A program made the position numbers and the translations under genes. From Hymenochaete sp. R1 (lineage: Eukaryota; Basidiomycota; Agaricomycetes; Hymenochaetales; Hymenochaetaceae), in assembly GCA_019400425.1 (NCBI GenBank), contig JAFREE010000038.1, positions 1 through 64,000 of the forward strand: a stretch of DNA of 64,000 nucleotides. Direction: 5' to 3'. Below, piece after piece: positions 26,021 to 37,350 of the stretch (within the stretch, counting starts at the first letter, position 1; each line of letters starts with the position of its first letter). Below the pieces are notes generated by a model. It worked only from the letters and a program-made list of their open reading frames with translations. It had not been told where the DNA came from and searched no databases.

Positions 26021-28421
26021 TTATGAAACTCTGGAAATTTGCAGAGGAAGCTGAGGAATCTGCGTCTCGGCACCCTTGATCGCTGGTGTCTGAATGCCGC
26101 CTAAATTCCAAACGATTTCTTTTCCTACAGGCAGTTCAAACTTGAAGGACTTCAACAGGACTGCCAAGACCATTTCTAATTTTGTATTTAGACTCTGGTA
26201 AATATAGAAAAGAAAGTTTCCGACTCACTCATCTCCAGCTCGGCATACTTGAAACCACTATAGCGGACAGGACCGAAGTGAGTTAGACAAGCGCATTGAT
26301 AAAACGGAAGTCGGAGCGCTCACATGCAAGATCTGGGTCCGGCACTAAAAGTCAATCTGGCAGCCACACAGGTAAGTTTTGGCTTGGGAATGATGAATTG
26401 TCAATGTGGCGTCTTACAGTGAAGAATATACGCCAGAAATATGCGCGTCCTGCACGGAGGACGGAAGTGGCTTAAGCCATCGTTCCGGCTTCCATTCGTA
26501 TGCATCTTCTCCCCACACGGACTTGAGTCGGTTCACAGACCCGAAGGAAATGATTAGGTTTTGACCTTCGCGGATATGGAGGTGATTGATTTCTGTAAGA
26601 CCGTCAACAGACTTGCACGGCGTGCCTAGCGGGAGAATGATGTCTTTTCGTGCGCTGGAATAAGCAAAGTGAGTTTTTGTATCATTGCCAATGTTCTACA
26701 TTGGGAACATAGTACGCACGTTCTGGCCATGAAGTTGATCGGAGGAAATCTGATTAAAAAATCACGAGTCAGATTTTGCAACCTTGATAGAAAGTTCGTT
26801 CTTACAGACGGAGCGTTTCCCGGCAAATTGCGTCGAGGTACGTGAGACCCATCAACTTATCATAGTTCATGCCACTTTCGTCGACAATATCCGAGGCAAT
26901 AATTTCCTGTCTGAGCGACTCCTGTTCCGTAGGATGGCCCGCAAGGCAATACATGATTTGAGACAGGGCACTGGACGTTGTATCATGTCCAGCAAACATA
27001 AAAGTGCTAGAAAATGGGCTCGTTAGTCTAAATCAGTAAAATGCATTTGGCTCGTACCTCATTTGCGCAATGAGTTCATCTTCGGGGAGGCGATCATTGA
27101 TTGAAGCAGAAGTATTGGCTTTCACTAGTCTCGCTATGTGAGTAATTACGATCCAATCAAGCATAATCAATCCTTACACAAAATGCTCATCACATCCTTT
27201 CCTTCTCCGATCTGCTGCAGCACTGTTTCGTCGCCCATTTTCAATGCTTTGAGCTTCTGCTGATAGATATCGTTTGATGTGTCCGTCATAACGTCGACAG
27301 TGTCTTTGATCTTTTGCAAGTCAGCCGATGGCGCACCCTCGAGAAGGAAACGCCGGAATGAAGGAGAACCAAGTTGTCGGAAGAACGGGATGAACATGCG
27401 GAACATGCTCAACCTGAAAGCACAGGGTCTATGGCGCCGCAGAGCAAATTTAACCACAATCGCACGAAACAAACGGAAGAAAACGGACATACATCAAGTT
27501 TTTGATAGATTTGCCGTAAGCAGTTATCGCATGTGGATCAGGAACCAGTGGGTCGATTGATGTTCCGAGCCCACCGGTCCCAAGAATCTCGAGTGCGGCG
27601 CGGGACAACCACATGAGCATATCCACCTCTTTGGGGCCGTCTTTGGTTTGATACGCAATAGCGTCCCGCAACTGAATGCATGAGATCAGAATGAAAATTA
27701 TGCTCAAATTGCAAATAGATGTCTTCTGCTGACCTTTTGCACAACATTGTAGAAAACCGGAGTCAAGTTCCGAATATTTTTGATGGAGAAGACGGGGTTG
27801 AGCATGCGACGTTGCTTCCGGTGGCGGTCCCCTAAGACGATTGAGTTATTCTGCTTCTATGAAACAAGAAATAAAGTTGGATTGTACCTCTCGTGGAAAG
27901 AAGCCCAGGCCCAAATACAAGCATATTTCCTCTGAGAAGCAAGTATCGTAAGCCACAATAAGTCTCCTCCCATTACATGTATCCCGACTCACTCGGTGTA
28001 CCACGTCGTTTCTTCATAGATGGCGGCGTCCTTAACGAGGATATGGTGCATGGCCTTCGGGTCAGATACATATACTTGATGACACTGGCGGAGACATGGG
28101 TATTGAACGAAAGAAGATGGTCACCAATTTTACTCACTCCCAGAAGCCCATTGATCTTGACTGCGCCTCCATACTTTTCTACGATTCGCCGATGATACTG
28201 CCAGCCATCTCTGGCGTAAAGTTGACCTAAATTGCCTGAATGGACAAGTGTTAGGATGTTCAACAAGCTCAGTCTATTTGGTGATGACGCTCACCTTTCC
28301 AAAAAGAAACACTTGGGGGCCCATTAAGCTGGCGAACGCTGGACGTGCATTTACGCCAGACAAAGAGTAAGGGGATAGACAGCACACATAGGCAAAGTAC
28401 CTGAAGAATGATGTGGATCAT
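26021..28421 (-). CDS. cytochrome P450 monooxygenase
   Basis: The 544-residue product is a membrane-anchored fungal P450. The N-terminus has a hydrophobic anchor (IILQVLCLCVLSIPLLFVW) followed by a Pro-rich turn. The C-helix motif is DRHRKQRRMLNPVF; the I-helix has AGHDTT, the oxygen-activation site; the K-helix has ETLR (ExxR); PERW follows; and the heme loop is FSAGPRSCIG with the ligand Cys. Fourteen exons were joined: 28421-28295, 28235-28138, 28084-27993, 27931-27888, 27831-27734, 27671-27493, 27413-27178, 27133-27058, 27006-26806, 26749-26720, 26654-26418, 26356-26324, 26257-26229 and 26175-26021. Every phase closes. The substrate cannot be told, since basidiomycetes have large P450 families. 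No biosynthetic core gene is adjacent. Confidence 0.93.
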
Positions 28422-29733
28422 AATATGTGGGAAAGAAGGGGGGTGGAGGCGAGGAATACTAGTTTATGGGTATGCAGACAGTTGAGGAGACCTTTTTTAT
28501 ATGAGTTCGCGATGACGTTCTTGGCCCGCACTCGGAGGTCGCGGAACGTCCGACACTACGCACCAAACCGCGAATACGCAGGAGCACAGATAATCATTTG
28601 CCATATGTGCTCCGTAACTCGCTTTGGTATCTAGATCAGCGGAGTTACATAGCGATCTGTGCGGCGCATCATTCATGTAGCAGGGACCTGTAAACAGATT
28701 TAATCGGAAATCTGGGCCGGTCCCGCACGCTCGTCGGGTTGCCATTGAGTGCGAAATTTTGCAATGCCGAAATATTCACTATACATTATTCAAGAAAAGG
28801 TTTGATGCTTCTTTTCTCATTCAAGCCGAGGACACCGCGAAGACAAGGCTATCAAGGATTTGACTCGACGGCAACGTAAACCCAGCTCAAGCTGCAAGAA
28901 GTCGAATAATGATGGCGAAGCTCGCATTCTCTCGTAAATGATACTCGGGAACTTTGGTTGTCTACGAAAGAGGTCATTGAAGACAAAAAGTCATGATTCG
29001 TCGTCTGCCATGGCGAAGGGAAAACGACTCACTTTGGAAAGGAGAACACTCGAAAGCTTCTTGATATTATCCACCCGTTTCGGCCATAGATGGATGTACT
29101 CCTTCAGATATGCCGAGCCAAAAACAACACGAAGGGGCGCCAAGTATCTCTTCTTGGATATTCATGAATCAATAACAAATGAACGTGTCTCGAGACGAAA
29201 TCCAGGTGCGTGTTACTTCCTATACAGTCAACCGGGTCAAACGCCTGAGAAGATCGCAATGTCCCACCACGCCGGAAAGCAATTTGTATGAGACAATTTG
29301 TTATTCAAAGAATTCAAACGCAGCATCTTAGAAGGGGATACGGTCTTCTCGCATCAATCTATACAGTAGCCAAGCTCTGCTTTACTCAGTCTTCCTTCCG
29401 TCAACTACGCTTTATTAGTTATCAGTCACCGGATTGATACAACTCGATTCAACTCACGCTGAAGGGTTTCTTGGAAAGCAGCTTGTTACTGTAGTGCCTC
29501 AGCTTGATTGTCCTTTAGCAAAACAATGAACTGACATGATTATGACGTCGACGCCTCAAGGCCTGCTGTCCCTGTTACGACGAGTCTTTACCAGTCCACC
29601 AGTTCCAATTATATCCTGATGGTAGGAATGTCAGTATTTCCAATCCAGTTGATGCCCGGTATCATGTAGCGTAAAATATACCGCAAGGGTCAGGGGAATA
29701 GGATAGGAATAAACGGATTATGAATTAGTACTG
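28422..29733. other. region between P450 and urea-transporter genes
   Basis: About 1.3 kb holds the P450 promoter and the 3' flank of the symporter gene. A plus-strand frame at 28938-29291 (117 codons) shows no known motif. No mobile-element or RNA signature was seen. Confidence 0.4.
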
Positions 29734-32700
29734 TTAGGAAATGAGACGGCGTATCAAGCAAACCTTGAGCAGACCCCTTCCGACCATAGCAAGCGCCTCC
29801 CGGCTTTCATACAGGGGATAGATCACCACGGCAAATGCAGAGCAGAATGTCCAGATGATGCCTATAATAACCCATGCCTCCAATCCGCGGACACCATAGA
29901 TCGTCTGTGCGAAAAAAAGAGGTAGCGGAATAATTATGATCATCACAACGAGCTAGGACAAACGAATGTCAGGCCCTTGGACATCTCAAGCAGTTTTGGT
30001 CCAGTAATTTACGCACAAGAATGACAGACGACCAGGCCGCGAATCGAAAAGCAGCCCGAAGCCCTGAAACTTCCAGCTCCCTGTCGTCTGTGATCCCAAG
30101 CTCGTGGTCCGAGGCGCAGCAGACCTCGACAGGAGATGAATCCGCCGATTTCTCGTCCGCGAGACCTTCTCTATCGGGCTTTGATAACATCGGTTTCGGA
30201 GTTCTGTTTTCATTGGGCGTAGGGTGAGGGGTCTGTGGCGCATTTATCGAACGGGTTACTTCAAAATCGAAATTATCCGGGAACTGAAGATCGATTGTAA
30301 GTTCATCTGGGAGATACGCAATGAGGCATGCTGAAGCAATCTTACCATAAAGGATGAAAGGACGGCCACGATTCCGCCCACTCCGATTGAAGCCAGATTT
30401 CCCGCAAGCATCTCGTAGTCTCCACCGCTGGTCTGGTGCGCGGCTTCAGTTAGCCTCCGTGCATCGTATTCAAATCAAGATAATTCTGTCAGGGCACTCA
30501 CCGTCACGTTGATAACACCGTTATTCAGAGTGCTCGTAGTAACGAGCCATGCGACGATACCCGCGCAAAATCCAATAACAGCGCCCGCGACGCAGCCCCA
30601 CTTGTTCGCTTTTCTCCAAGTGACACAGAGCGCAATCGGCACCACAGCAGATCCGAGTATAACCCCCATAAACGTCTAAGACGAAGATCATTTGGTCTAC
30701 TCAACACTTTGACAGCGCGATATCTTGTCAGGACGCACATAAAGCCAGCCCATCGAAACGCCGATGTAGAAGAAAATGAGACCCGCGAGCCCCATGACAA
30801 GTGCATACAACGCAACCTGAAGAAACCAGGCTCATCAGCCTAGGAATAGTCAGATTGGATCCGTCGCACCATCCAATGAGAGACCCTTGACACTTGCTCT
30901 TCCGACGCATCAGGGTTGATATATCTCTAATCTCGTAAAAGTGAATAAACGAGGAATAAACGAGGTCGATTCGGGATTTTTTCTCATGAGGGCGCAAAGT
31001 ATGATGATCACGAGACTACTGCAGGCGTACCTTGTACACATCGTACGTTAGAATGCTGGACACTGCGATGAGTTCGGCGGATGTTGCGCTGGTTACTGCG
31101 AGGAAGAGTAGAACGAGCATAGCAGCAGCGCCTGACTTTCCGAGTAGCGCAGCCGCCGCGGAGGGCGCGGGTAGACCAGCGGAGACGTCCGACGCACTCA
31201 ATACTCGCATAGCCGGATCACCCTTCAACGCCACAGCTGCCAGACCTAGTGTCGTGGCGAATGTAAAAGGGATGGCGAACCTGAACAATAGATTAGCCAC
31301 GCGCCCGGATACAGATGGCTAAGCTACGAACCAAGCTAGACCACCGAGTAGATATGCTTTTACACAGCTTGCAGGTCGACTGGCAATAGCTGTCTCCTTG
31401 TGAGCTGACGTAACTGGAGTTCGAAGACCTTGTCGCACCTCGTTGCCAGTATGCCTGATCGTTGAATACTGTCGCGAAGTTTCCAATGATATTGATAACA
31501 CCAAAAATGAGACCATTCTTAGATCGCATCGTAAGATAGGAGCCGTTTGCATTCCCTGATACGGGAGAAGCTTGTGCCACATCCGTGAGCAGTTCGTGCA
31601 TCTTAGCGATCGATCCTATTTTTGGGGAAGTGGCATAGACCGTAAAAACAAACGTCAAGATGATGGCGAAAAGCACGGTAGTATGCGTGCTATACGGAGC
31701 CGAACTTTCAGCTAGTTGTGGATGAGGAGAGATCGAAAATCTCACTAATCACAGAGTAAAGTAGCACGCATGCCACCGGCGACAACATAGATTGCGACAC
31801 CCAGGGGTATTAGGAAACAAGCCTTGGAAAAACGATATTCAGTCTTCCATTTCTCGTATGCGGAATTCGACTCACAGCAATTGTGCTCATGCCGGTCAAG
31901 TCAGTGACTGTCGCTGATCCGCCGAGAATAAGCATGGACGAAACTATGATGCTAGTGGCCAAGCTAGTCGGAATAACGACCAATCAATAAGTTATTTCGG
32001 TCCAGAGTCATTTTCTAAGAGACAGACGCACCCGAAGAACAAGAAGACTTGGTGTGCTACTACACCCCATCGAGCTCCAACAATTTCTAACCACGTATGC
32101 GCATTCGGTGCATTCAGCTTGAGTTTTGCCGCTAACTTCGGGGCCCATCGGTTCAGCACGGAAGACGCACAGGTTACCGACAAATGGAGGCAAGACGTAC
32201 TTGCGCGAAGAGCAGAACTTGGATGGTCGCTCCGGCTCCATACCACCACGGACCGGAGATACCGTACTTGTACGCAACGGCGCTTGACTGCAACTATGTG
32301 ATACAAAACATTATCAGCATTACATCCGCATTTGCAAAGAATGTGGGTATTTATCAATCCACGTGCTGTTATAGTGCATCGGTGTATTTAGGGCTTTTGG
32401 ACTCACCAATGTTGCAGCCCAAGTCCAGGCCGACACGATGCCAGACGCAATGAGGCCCGGCTTTACGCTGCGAGAGGCGCTGCTAAATTCCTCATTATTA
32501 GAAGGTTTGAAGGGTGTGTATCGGGCTTGCAGTGCTGTCAGGCCGAGCATGAGAACACTAAAGAACAGACCGATCCCTAGCATAAAAAATCATGTGAGTC
32601 AAGGTCTCCGCAAATTTATCCAACGATGGAAAAAGTGGAAAGACAGTTGAGCAGTTATCCCGCGCGACTCCTGCCACGGGCAACTCGACGACGATGGTAA

Positions 32701-32996
32701 ATGAGAACATCGCGACGGATGTTGCATCATAAGCTCATACACGCCAGTGGGTTTCAATTTCTCAAAAGCAATCCAATAGCAATCACGTAAGATTCCAACT
32801 TCTGCCCACTTTGGGATGCTGCACTTTGCCCAAGGAGGATAACTCTTAAGAAGACCGATAGCAAATTCCGAGTCTTTACTCACCGACAACTACGTGAAAT
32901 TTCGAAGTCCGTTAGTGAGCCACAAAATGATACAGATGACCGCTTACCAACCCCATAGCCAGCTCCTTGAGGAAGTACGGCTGAAGTCTCCGACAT
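29734..32996 (-). CDS. DUR3-type sodium:solute symporter, urea/polyamine transporter
   Basis: The product is a polytopic membrane protein of about 700 residues in the solute:sodium symporter family, closest in pattern to fungal DUR3 urea/polyamine permeases. Signatures include GYGVVVGIGLFF at the N-terminus, [54 protein letters not shown] and [12 protein letters not shown] charged cytoplasmic loop (about 29990-30240) precedes the last two membrane spans. Sixteen exons were inferred, among them a 6-nt microexon at 32889-32884 that restores the conserved GVVVGIG sequence. The stop at 29734 is reached by reading through the last exon. It would import urea or polyamines with protons at the plasma membrane when nitrogen is short. 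It shares a 465-base promoter region with the divergent NAXE gene. Confidence 0.9.
32884..32889 (-). other. 6-nt microexon of the urea transporter gene
   Basis: The bases TTGTCG on the minus strand are flanked by a good acceptor (CACGTAG) and a strong donor (GTGAGTAAAG). Including them keeps the frame and gives the family sequence GVVVGIG. Omitting them also keeps the frame (6 nt) but deletes two residues from the first membrane span. Confidence 0.7.
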
Positions 32997-33461
32997 TGTG
33001 GTATTTGCTGAGAAGGCGGCGGGCGTACGGAAGAGATACAGCGGCCTGCTCTCTGTTTGACTCTGATAGCCCCACTTTATCCCAAACAGGTCCCATGCAA
33101 AGCCTCTGTTCTTTACTAGTAAGCTTATCACGACGATAGCGAGCGCCCATTCAATGAGCCTTGCGATAAGGCCACGCGGACATCAGTTTTTCCAACCGTT
33201 GGTCTTTTTGCCGGCGATAGCGGAACAACGTCCAGCAAAGTATGTTTGTCGCCCATCACTTCGTGATTGGAAAAACAGTAGGATAGAGTGGAACGCGTAA
33301 ATGAACATCAAGAGGAAGGAGAGCAAGAAGAGGAAGAGGTATTGAAGTCTGCACTCAGCAAGGACTCAGCGCCGACTATCACCCGAGTCCGGGTCGCGCA
33401 CAACGATGCGTCATAGTTTACCATGACTTGCGATTCATCTTCTCTATTTACCATCACCACC
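32997..33461. promoter_or_regulatory. divergent promoter region between urea transporter and NAXE genes
   Basis: The 465 bases between two divergent start codons must hold both promoters. I did not identify a definite TATA box. GATA-type sites (HGATAR), expected for nitrogen control, cannot be judged significant by eye. Confidence 0.45.
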
Positions 33462-34516
33462 ATGTCGCTGAGATATCTAACTTCAAAGATAGCCAAGGAG
33501 GTGTGTACTCATATATATACTGTTCATGAGATGCCTCTTTATGTTAAATATGCGTTTCAGATTGATGCAGAACTCATGGGCGAAGTCGGAGCATTTTCCA
33601 TCGACCAGGTTGCAATCCTGTAGCGGCTCTAACAATCGTTCTGCTGAACAATGCCTTACTAGTTGATGGAGCTAGCGGGCCTGGCTTGTGCTCAAACACT
33701 CGCAAAAGTTTATTCTAAAGAGAAATTCCCCCGCGTTCTAGTCTGTTGTGGTCCTGGAAATCAAGGAGGGGATGGCCTGGTTGCAGCACGACATTTGGGT
33801 CAATTTGGTTACAAACCCACACTTTTCATGCCAAAGGTGCGTTTATACCATTACTACGCCGTCTGAGTACCTTCGTTGAATTGTTGTTGCATGAAGCCGG
33901 GGAAGAATCCTATCTATCAAGTGTGTACTTACCCAGCAGACCTGACGCGTTTGCTAAAACTTGCTTTTCTTGCAGCGACTTCATACGCAATGTTCAAATA
34001 TGGACATTCCAACTTTATCTTCTTCCCCAGAAGAAGCAGTGGCGTCTCTGAGCTCGGCATTGTCGGCCTCGGATGTCGTCCTGGACGCCATCTTCGGGTT
34101 CTCCTTCTCCCCGCCCGTGAGATCACCGTTCGATGCCGTTCTACCGCTTGTCGCGAAATCAGGATTGCCAATAGTCAGCGTCGACATACCCAGCGGATGG
34201 GACGTCGAAAAGGGAAAGGTGACATTTGGTGTAAAAGATGTGAATGGGGGCGGGGCTGAGACGGAGTTCGAGGGCCTTGAACCTGATGTGCTGGTCAGTC
34301 TGACTGCGCCGAAGCTCGGAGTGAAAGACTTCAGGGGTCGGCACTTCTTGGGGGGAAGGTTTATTTCCAAGTGAGTAGTCTCGTCCCTTGTTCTTGTGGT
34401 TGTTTTTTTATCACGATTTTAGATCTTTGGAAGAGCGCTATGACCTCCACCTTCCAACCTATCCTGGCTACGAGCAGATCCTGGAGCTTCCACAAAACCC
34501 ATCGCAAAAACTTTGA
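33462..34516 (+). CDS. NAXE: NAD(P)H-hydrate epimerase (YjeF N-terminal domain)
   Basis: The protein has only the YjeF N-terminal domain, as usual for fungi where the dehydratase is encoded separately. It epimerises R- and S-NAD(P)HX, damaged hydrated cofactors, so that the dehydratase can repair them. Signatures are the nucleotide/phosphate loop [22 protein letters not shown], and [10 protein letters not shown] with the catalytic Asp. Six exons were joined: 33462-33500, 33561-33608, 33663-33836, 33897-33920, 33976-34370 and 34423-34516. The fourth is only 24 nt (PGKNPIYQ). Total length is about 257 residues, normal for the family. Mitochondrial targeting is not obvious. Confidence 0.93.
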
Positions 34517-34873
34517 AGATAGTTCTCATTGCGGAATGCAAAAAGAAGTGTACAGTATTGTACATGTAATAAGGAAATACGTTAACTTTTTTGAAACTTT
34601 CGCCTACGACTATTATGTCTTAGATTCGATCAGTATCGTCACATGAACTATCTCCTCGGCCTTGTTTGATACGGCACCCGGCGGGACGTGGAGGTATCTG
34701 AAACAGAGCAGAACTATCATCTGTGCCTCTGAAGCCTCGATCATCATCGACGACGACGCAGACGCAGCCGATTACTTAGTCCACGGAGATCTCAGTACTT
34801 CTCTCTTTATATCTTCCCGACTTTACCTTGAGCCCTTCTTGTGTTTCCCACCCCCTCTTAACCTCCATAAACG
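34517..34873. other. intergenic region upstream of the first SDR
   Basis: This 357-base stretch contains the 3' flank of NAXE and the promoter of the first SDR gene, with a pyrimidine-rich run shortly before the start codon. No gene was seen. Confidence 0.45.
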
Positions 34874-36291
34874 ATGCCATCTCAACAGCAGAACTCTTCT
34901 CCCCGAGTAGTCTTGGTTACTGGTGCTGCTCAGGGCATTGGGAAGGGCATCGCTCTTCGATTCGCCCAAGACGGATACAAAGTGGCTGCCGCGGACCTCC
35001 CATCAAGTCTGAGTCAGCTTCAGGAGCTCCAGGCTGAGATTACTCAGTTACATAGCGAAAGGCCGGATGCAGCGGGCCTCGAGGACGCTGTTACCATTCT
35101 TACTGCTGATGTATCCTCCGAAGATGACGTGCGTAGTATGGTAAACAAGTGTGTTGAGCGCCTCGGAGGCCTTGATGTCGTAAGTTTCTGCAACTCAATA
35201 TGCTTTCTTAAAACTCACCCCTTTGTTGCCGCCACCTTGCCCTTCGCACAAAGATGGTCGCGAACGCTGGTATGGCCATAGTAAAGCCACTCCTCGAAAG
35301 TAAGTTTTCTCTCAGCAGATCATGATCACCCGTCTATCCTCCGTTCTTTCGGAGATTGATGGTTTGTGTACGCGATAATACCGATGGCCGATTACAATCG
35401 CTGTAGCTTCAACCGAGGAGTTTGACAAAATTATTTCCGTCAACTTGCGTGGAGTGATGCTTTGCTATAAGTTCGCGGCAATACAGATGATCAAGCAAGG
35501 GAAGGGTGGCCGAATCATTGGTGCGCCTACATATCTTGATCTCCTGCTAAATGCCCTTCCGAATGTAGAATCCAGGTGCGAGTTCTATGTACGGGAAGCT
35601 TGGTACGACTCTACCTCCTGTATGAACTCGATACTAAAAGCATCTTTCATCGCGCCGAACGATAAAGGTGCCCCGAATACCTGCGGTTACTCCGCCTCAA
35701 AGTTCGGCGTAAGGGGGCTGACCCACAGTGCGGGTACGTGAATTCGTCCATTTTCTTTTTTTAAAATCATTCCCTTCTCGTATTGAGTATTCCTCGAAGC
35801 TCTTGAATGGGGTCAACACGGGATTACAGTTAATGCGTACGCACCGGCGCGCATCCTCACCCCGATGTGTAAGCACGCTTTTATTACGGCTCTCAACAAA
35901 TTTCCCATTGTTCACTGCATGCCAGTGAAAGGTTACGATGATGTCGTAACAACAAATACGGAAGGCATGAAGAAAGGAGACTTTTTGGAACAAGTCAGTC
36001 TTTCTAACTCCAATCACGCCACTTAGGAGCTGAGATCTTCGTTTTATTAGATGAAGAAGGGCTCGGGCCTCGGTTATCTCGCTGGCCCAGAGGCAGTCGC
36101 GTCCCTCGTCGCATATGTCGCCTCCCCAGATGCCCACTTCATAACAGGTGAGCAGATGCTTTTGCGATATTAGATGACCATCCTTTCTCAATGCTGTTTA
36201 GGTCAAACTGTAAGTCATATCGAATCCGAGATTCCCCGGGACTTATGTTTTCTTGCAGCTCTCTGTGAATGGTGGGGCCCATTGCGATTGA
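34874..36291 (+). CDS. short-chain dehydrogenase/reductase, diacetyl/acetoin reductase-like
   Basis: The 277-residue product is a classical SDR. The cofactor loop is TGAAQGIGKGIAL, the NAG motif is VANAG, the catalytic YSASK lies before RGLTHSAALEWG, and the C-terminus has SVNGGAHCD. The overall pattern resembles diacetyl (acetoin) reductases and 2,3-butanediol dehydrogenases, which reduce small ketones with NAD(P)H; the substrate is inferred. Nine exons were joined: 34874-35179, 35254-35299, 35407-35520, 35641-35733, 35800-35868, 35926-35993, 36051-36147, 36202-36209 and 36259-36291. The eighth exon is only 8 nt and encodes the middle of GQT. A second, diverged copy lies downstream on the same strand. 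Confidence 0.9.
36202..36209 (+). other. 8-nt microexon of the first SDR gene
   Basis: GTCAAACT lies between TTTAG and GTAAG splice sites. It completes the Gly codon split over the previous intron and adds Gln-Thr. The same exon exists in the downstream paralogue. Confidence 0.75.
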
Positions 36292-37350
36292 ATGGTCAAT
36301 GAGTGCGAAATTTTTCTTCAGATGTATTGTATTACTAAAGTCGGTGGTGGGCCATTGAATTCTAATTTGCTTCCGCCTGGCATGGCTTGATATGGTCCAG
36401 GCTGCCTCACGTCTTGCGCCTTATTTCCGCGAATATTCAGTCGTCAGGGTTGTTTCGGACAGGGACATGGGTGAACACTTTACTTAGGCTTATCACGCCA
36501 GGTGATTGCCACTTGTGAGCTCCACGTGCCGAGACTGAGTACAAGTACGACTGACCCCTCCCCCCCCCCCCCTTCTCTTTCTTCTTTCCAATCCGATATT
36601 CGCATTATCTTCCTGAATGTTGCGAGCCTCTGACAAAGCGCTCAGAAGAACCTTTGAGAATGCAGTAAAGCATTTTGAGAATTATTTGTCAATCAACACC
36701 TACTCTGAGTCGGCAAGGGACAATGTTCATCCTTGAGCTATATTTAGAAATGCCTGAATCTCGAATTCCTAGAGTATGCGGCATAGGTCAAACGCTTGAA
36801 GGTGCGAATAAATGGTGAAGTTGAACTCCACGATTCGATTCGTATGATCGGCACTCCGGTGATCGACGAATTGGATGTTTCCCCGTCCCAATTTTGAACT
36901 TTTGTTTTGCCAAGAAAAAAACTTGTTGAACAACAACGATGTCAAGGTCGACTAGGCGGATTGTCATATGCTATATGCAAACGCTCTACGGATGAATTGG
37001 CTTTCGAAAAGGCTATGGAGGGCACGAAAGCGCTATTAGACTGACCCAGTGGCGGTGCCTCCTCATCCCAATATGTGTGCTTTCTTCGATGCTTCCAAAT
37101 AAAATCAACTAATTTTTGATGTGCAGATTGCGAAAGAGGCTTTTGTCAACTAACCAATCAGGCATATCGTTGGCAGATGATATTCAAGAGGCTATAAGCA
37201 TGATAAGATAATCATGAATGTACCTCATTAGAGACGGGCTTTTCCCTAATCGGAAGCTTATCGAATGCTCTGGCATATTATGACTGTGCAAGCGAACTAA
37301 GATCTTTTCCTTCTTATCTCTTCTCCACCACCATCAACATAACGTCTACG
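36292..37350. other. region between the tandem SDR genes
   Basis: About 1.06 kb separates the two SDR copies. It includes a run of 13 cytosines at 36560-36572 and AT-rich sequence before the second gene. No additional gene was recognised. Confidence 0.45.
36560..36572 (+). repeat. poly-C tract, 13 bases
   Basis: A simple mononucleotide run of 13 C inside a pyrimidine-rich stretch, about 780 bases before the second SDR gene. It is prone to length variation. Confidence 0.8.
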
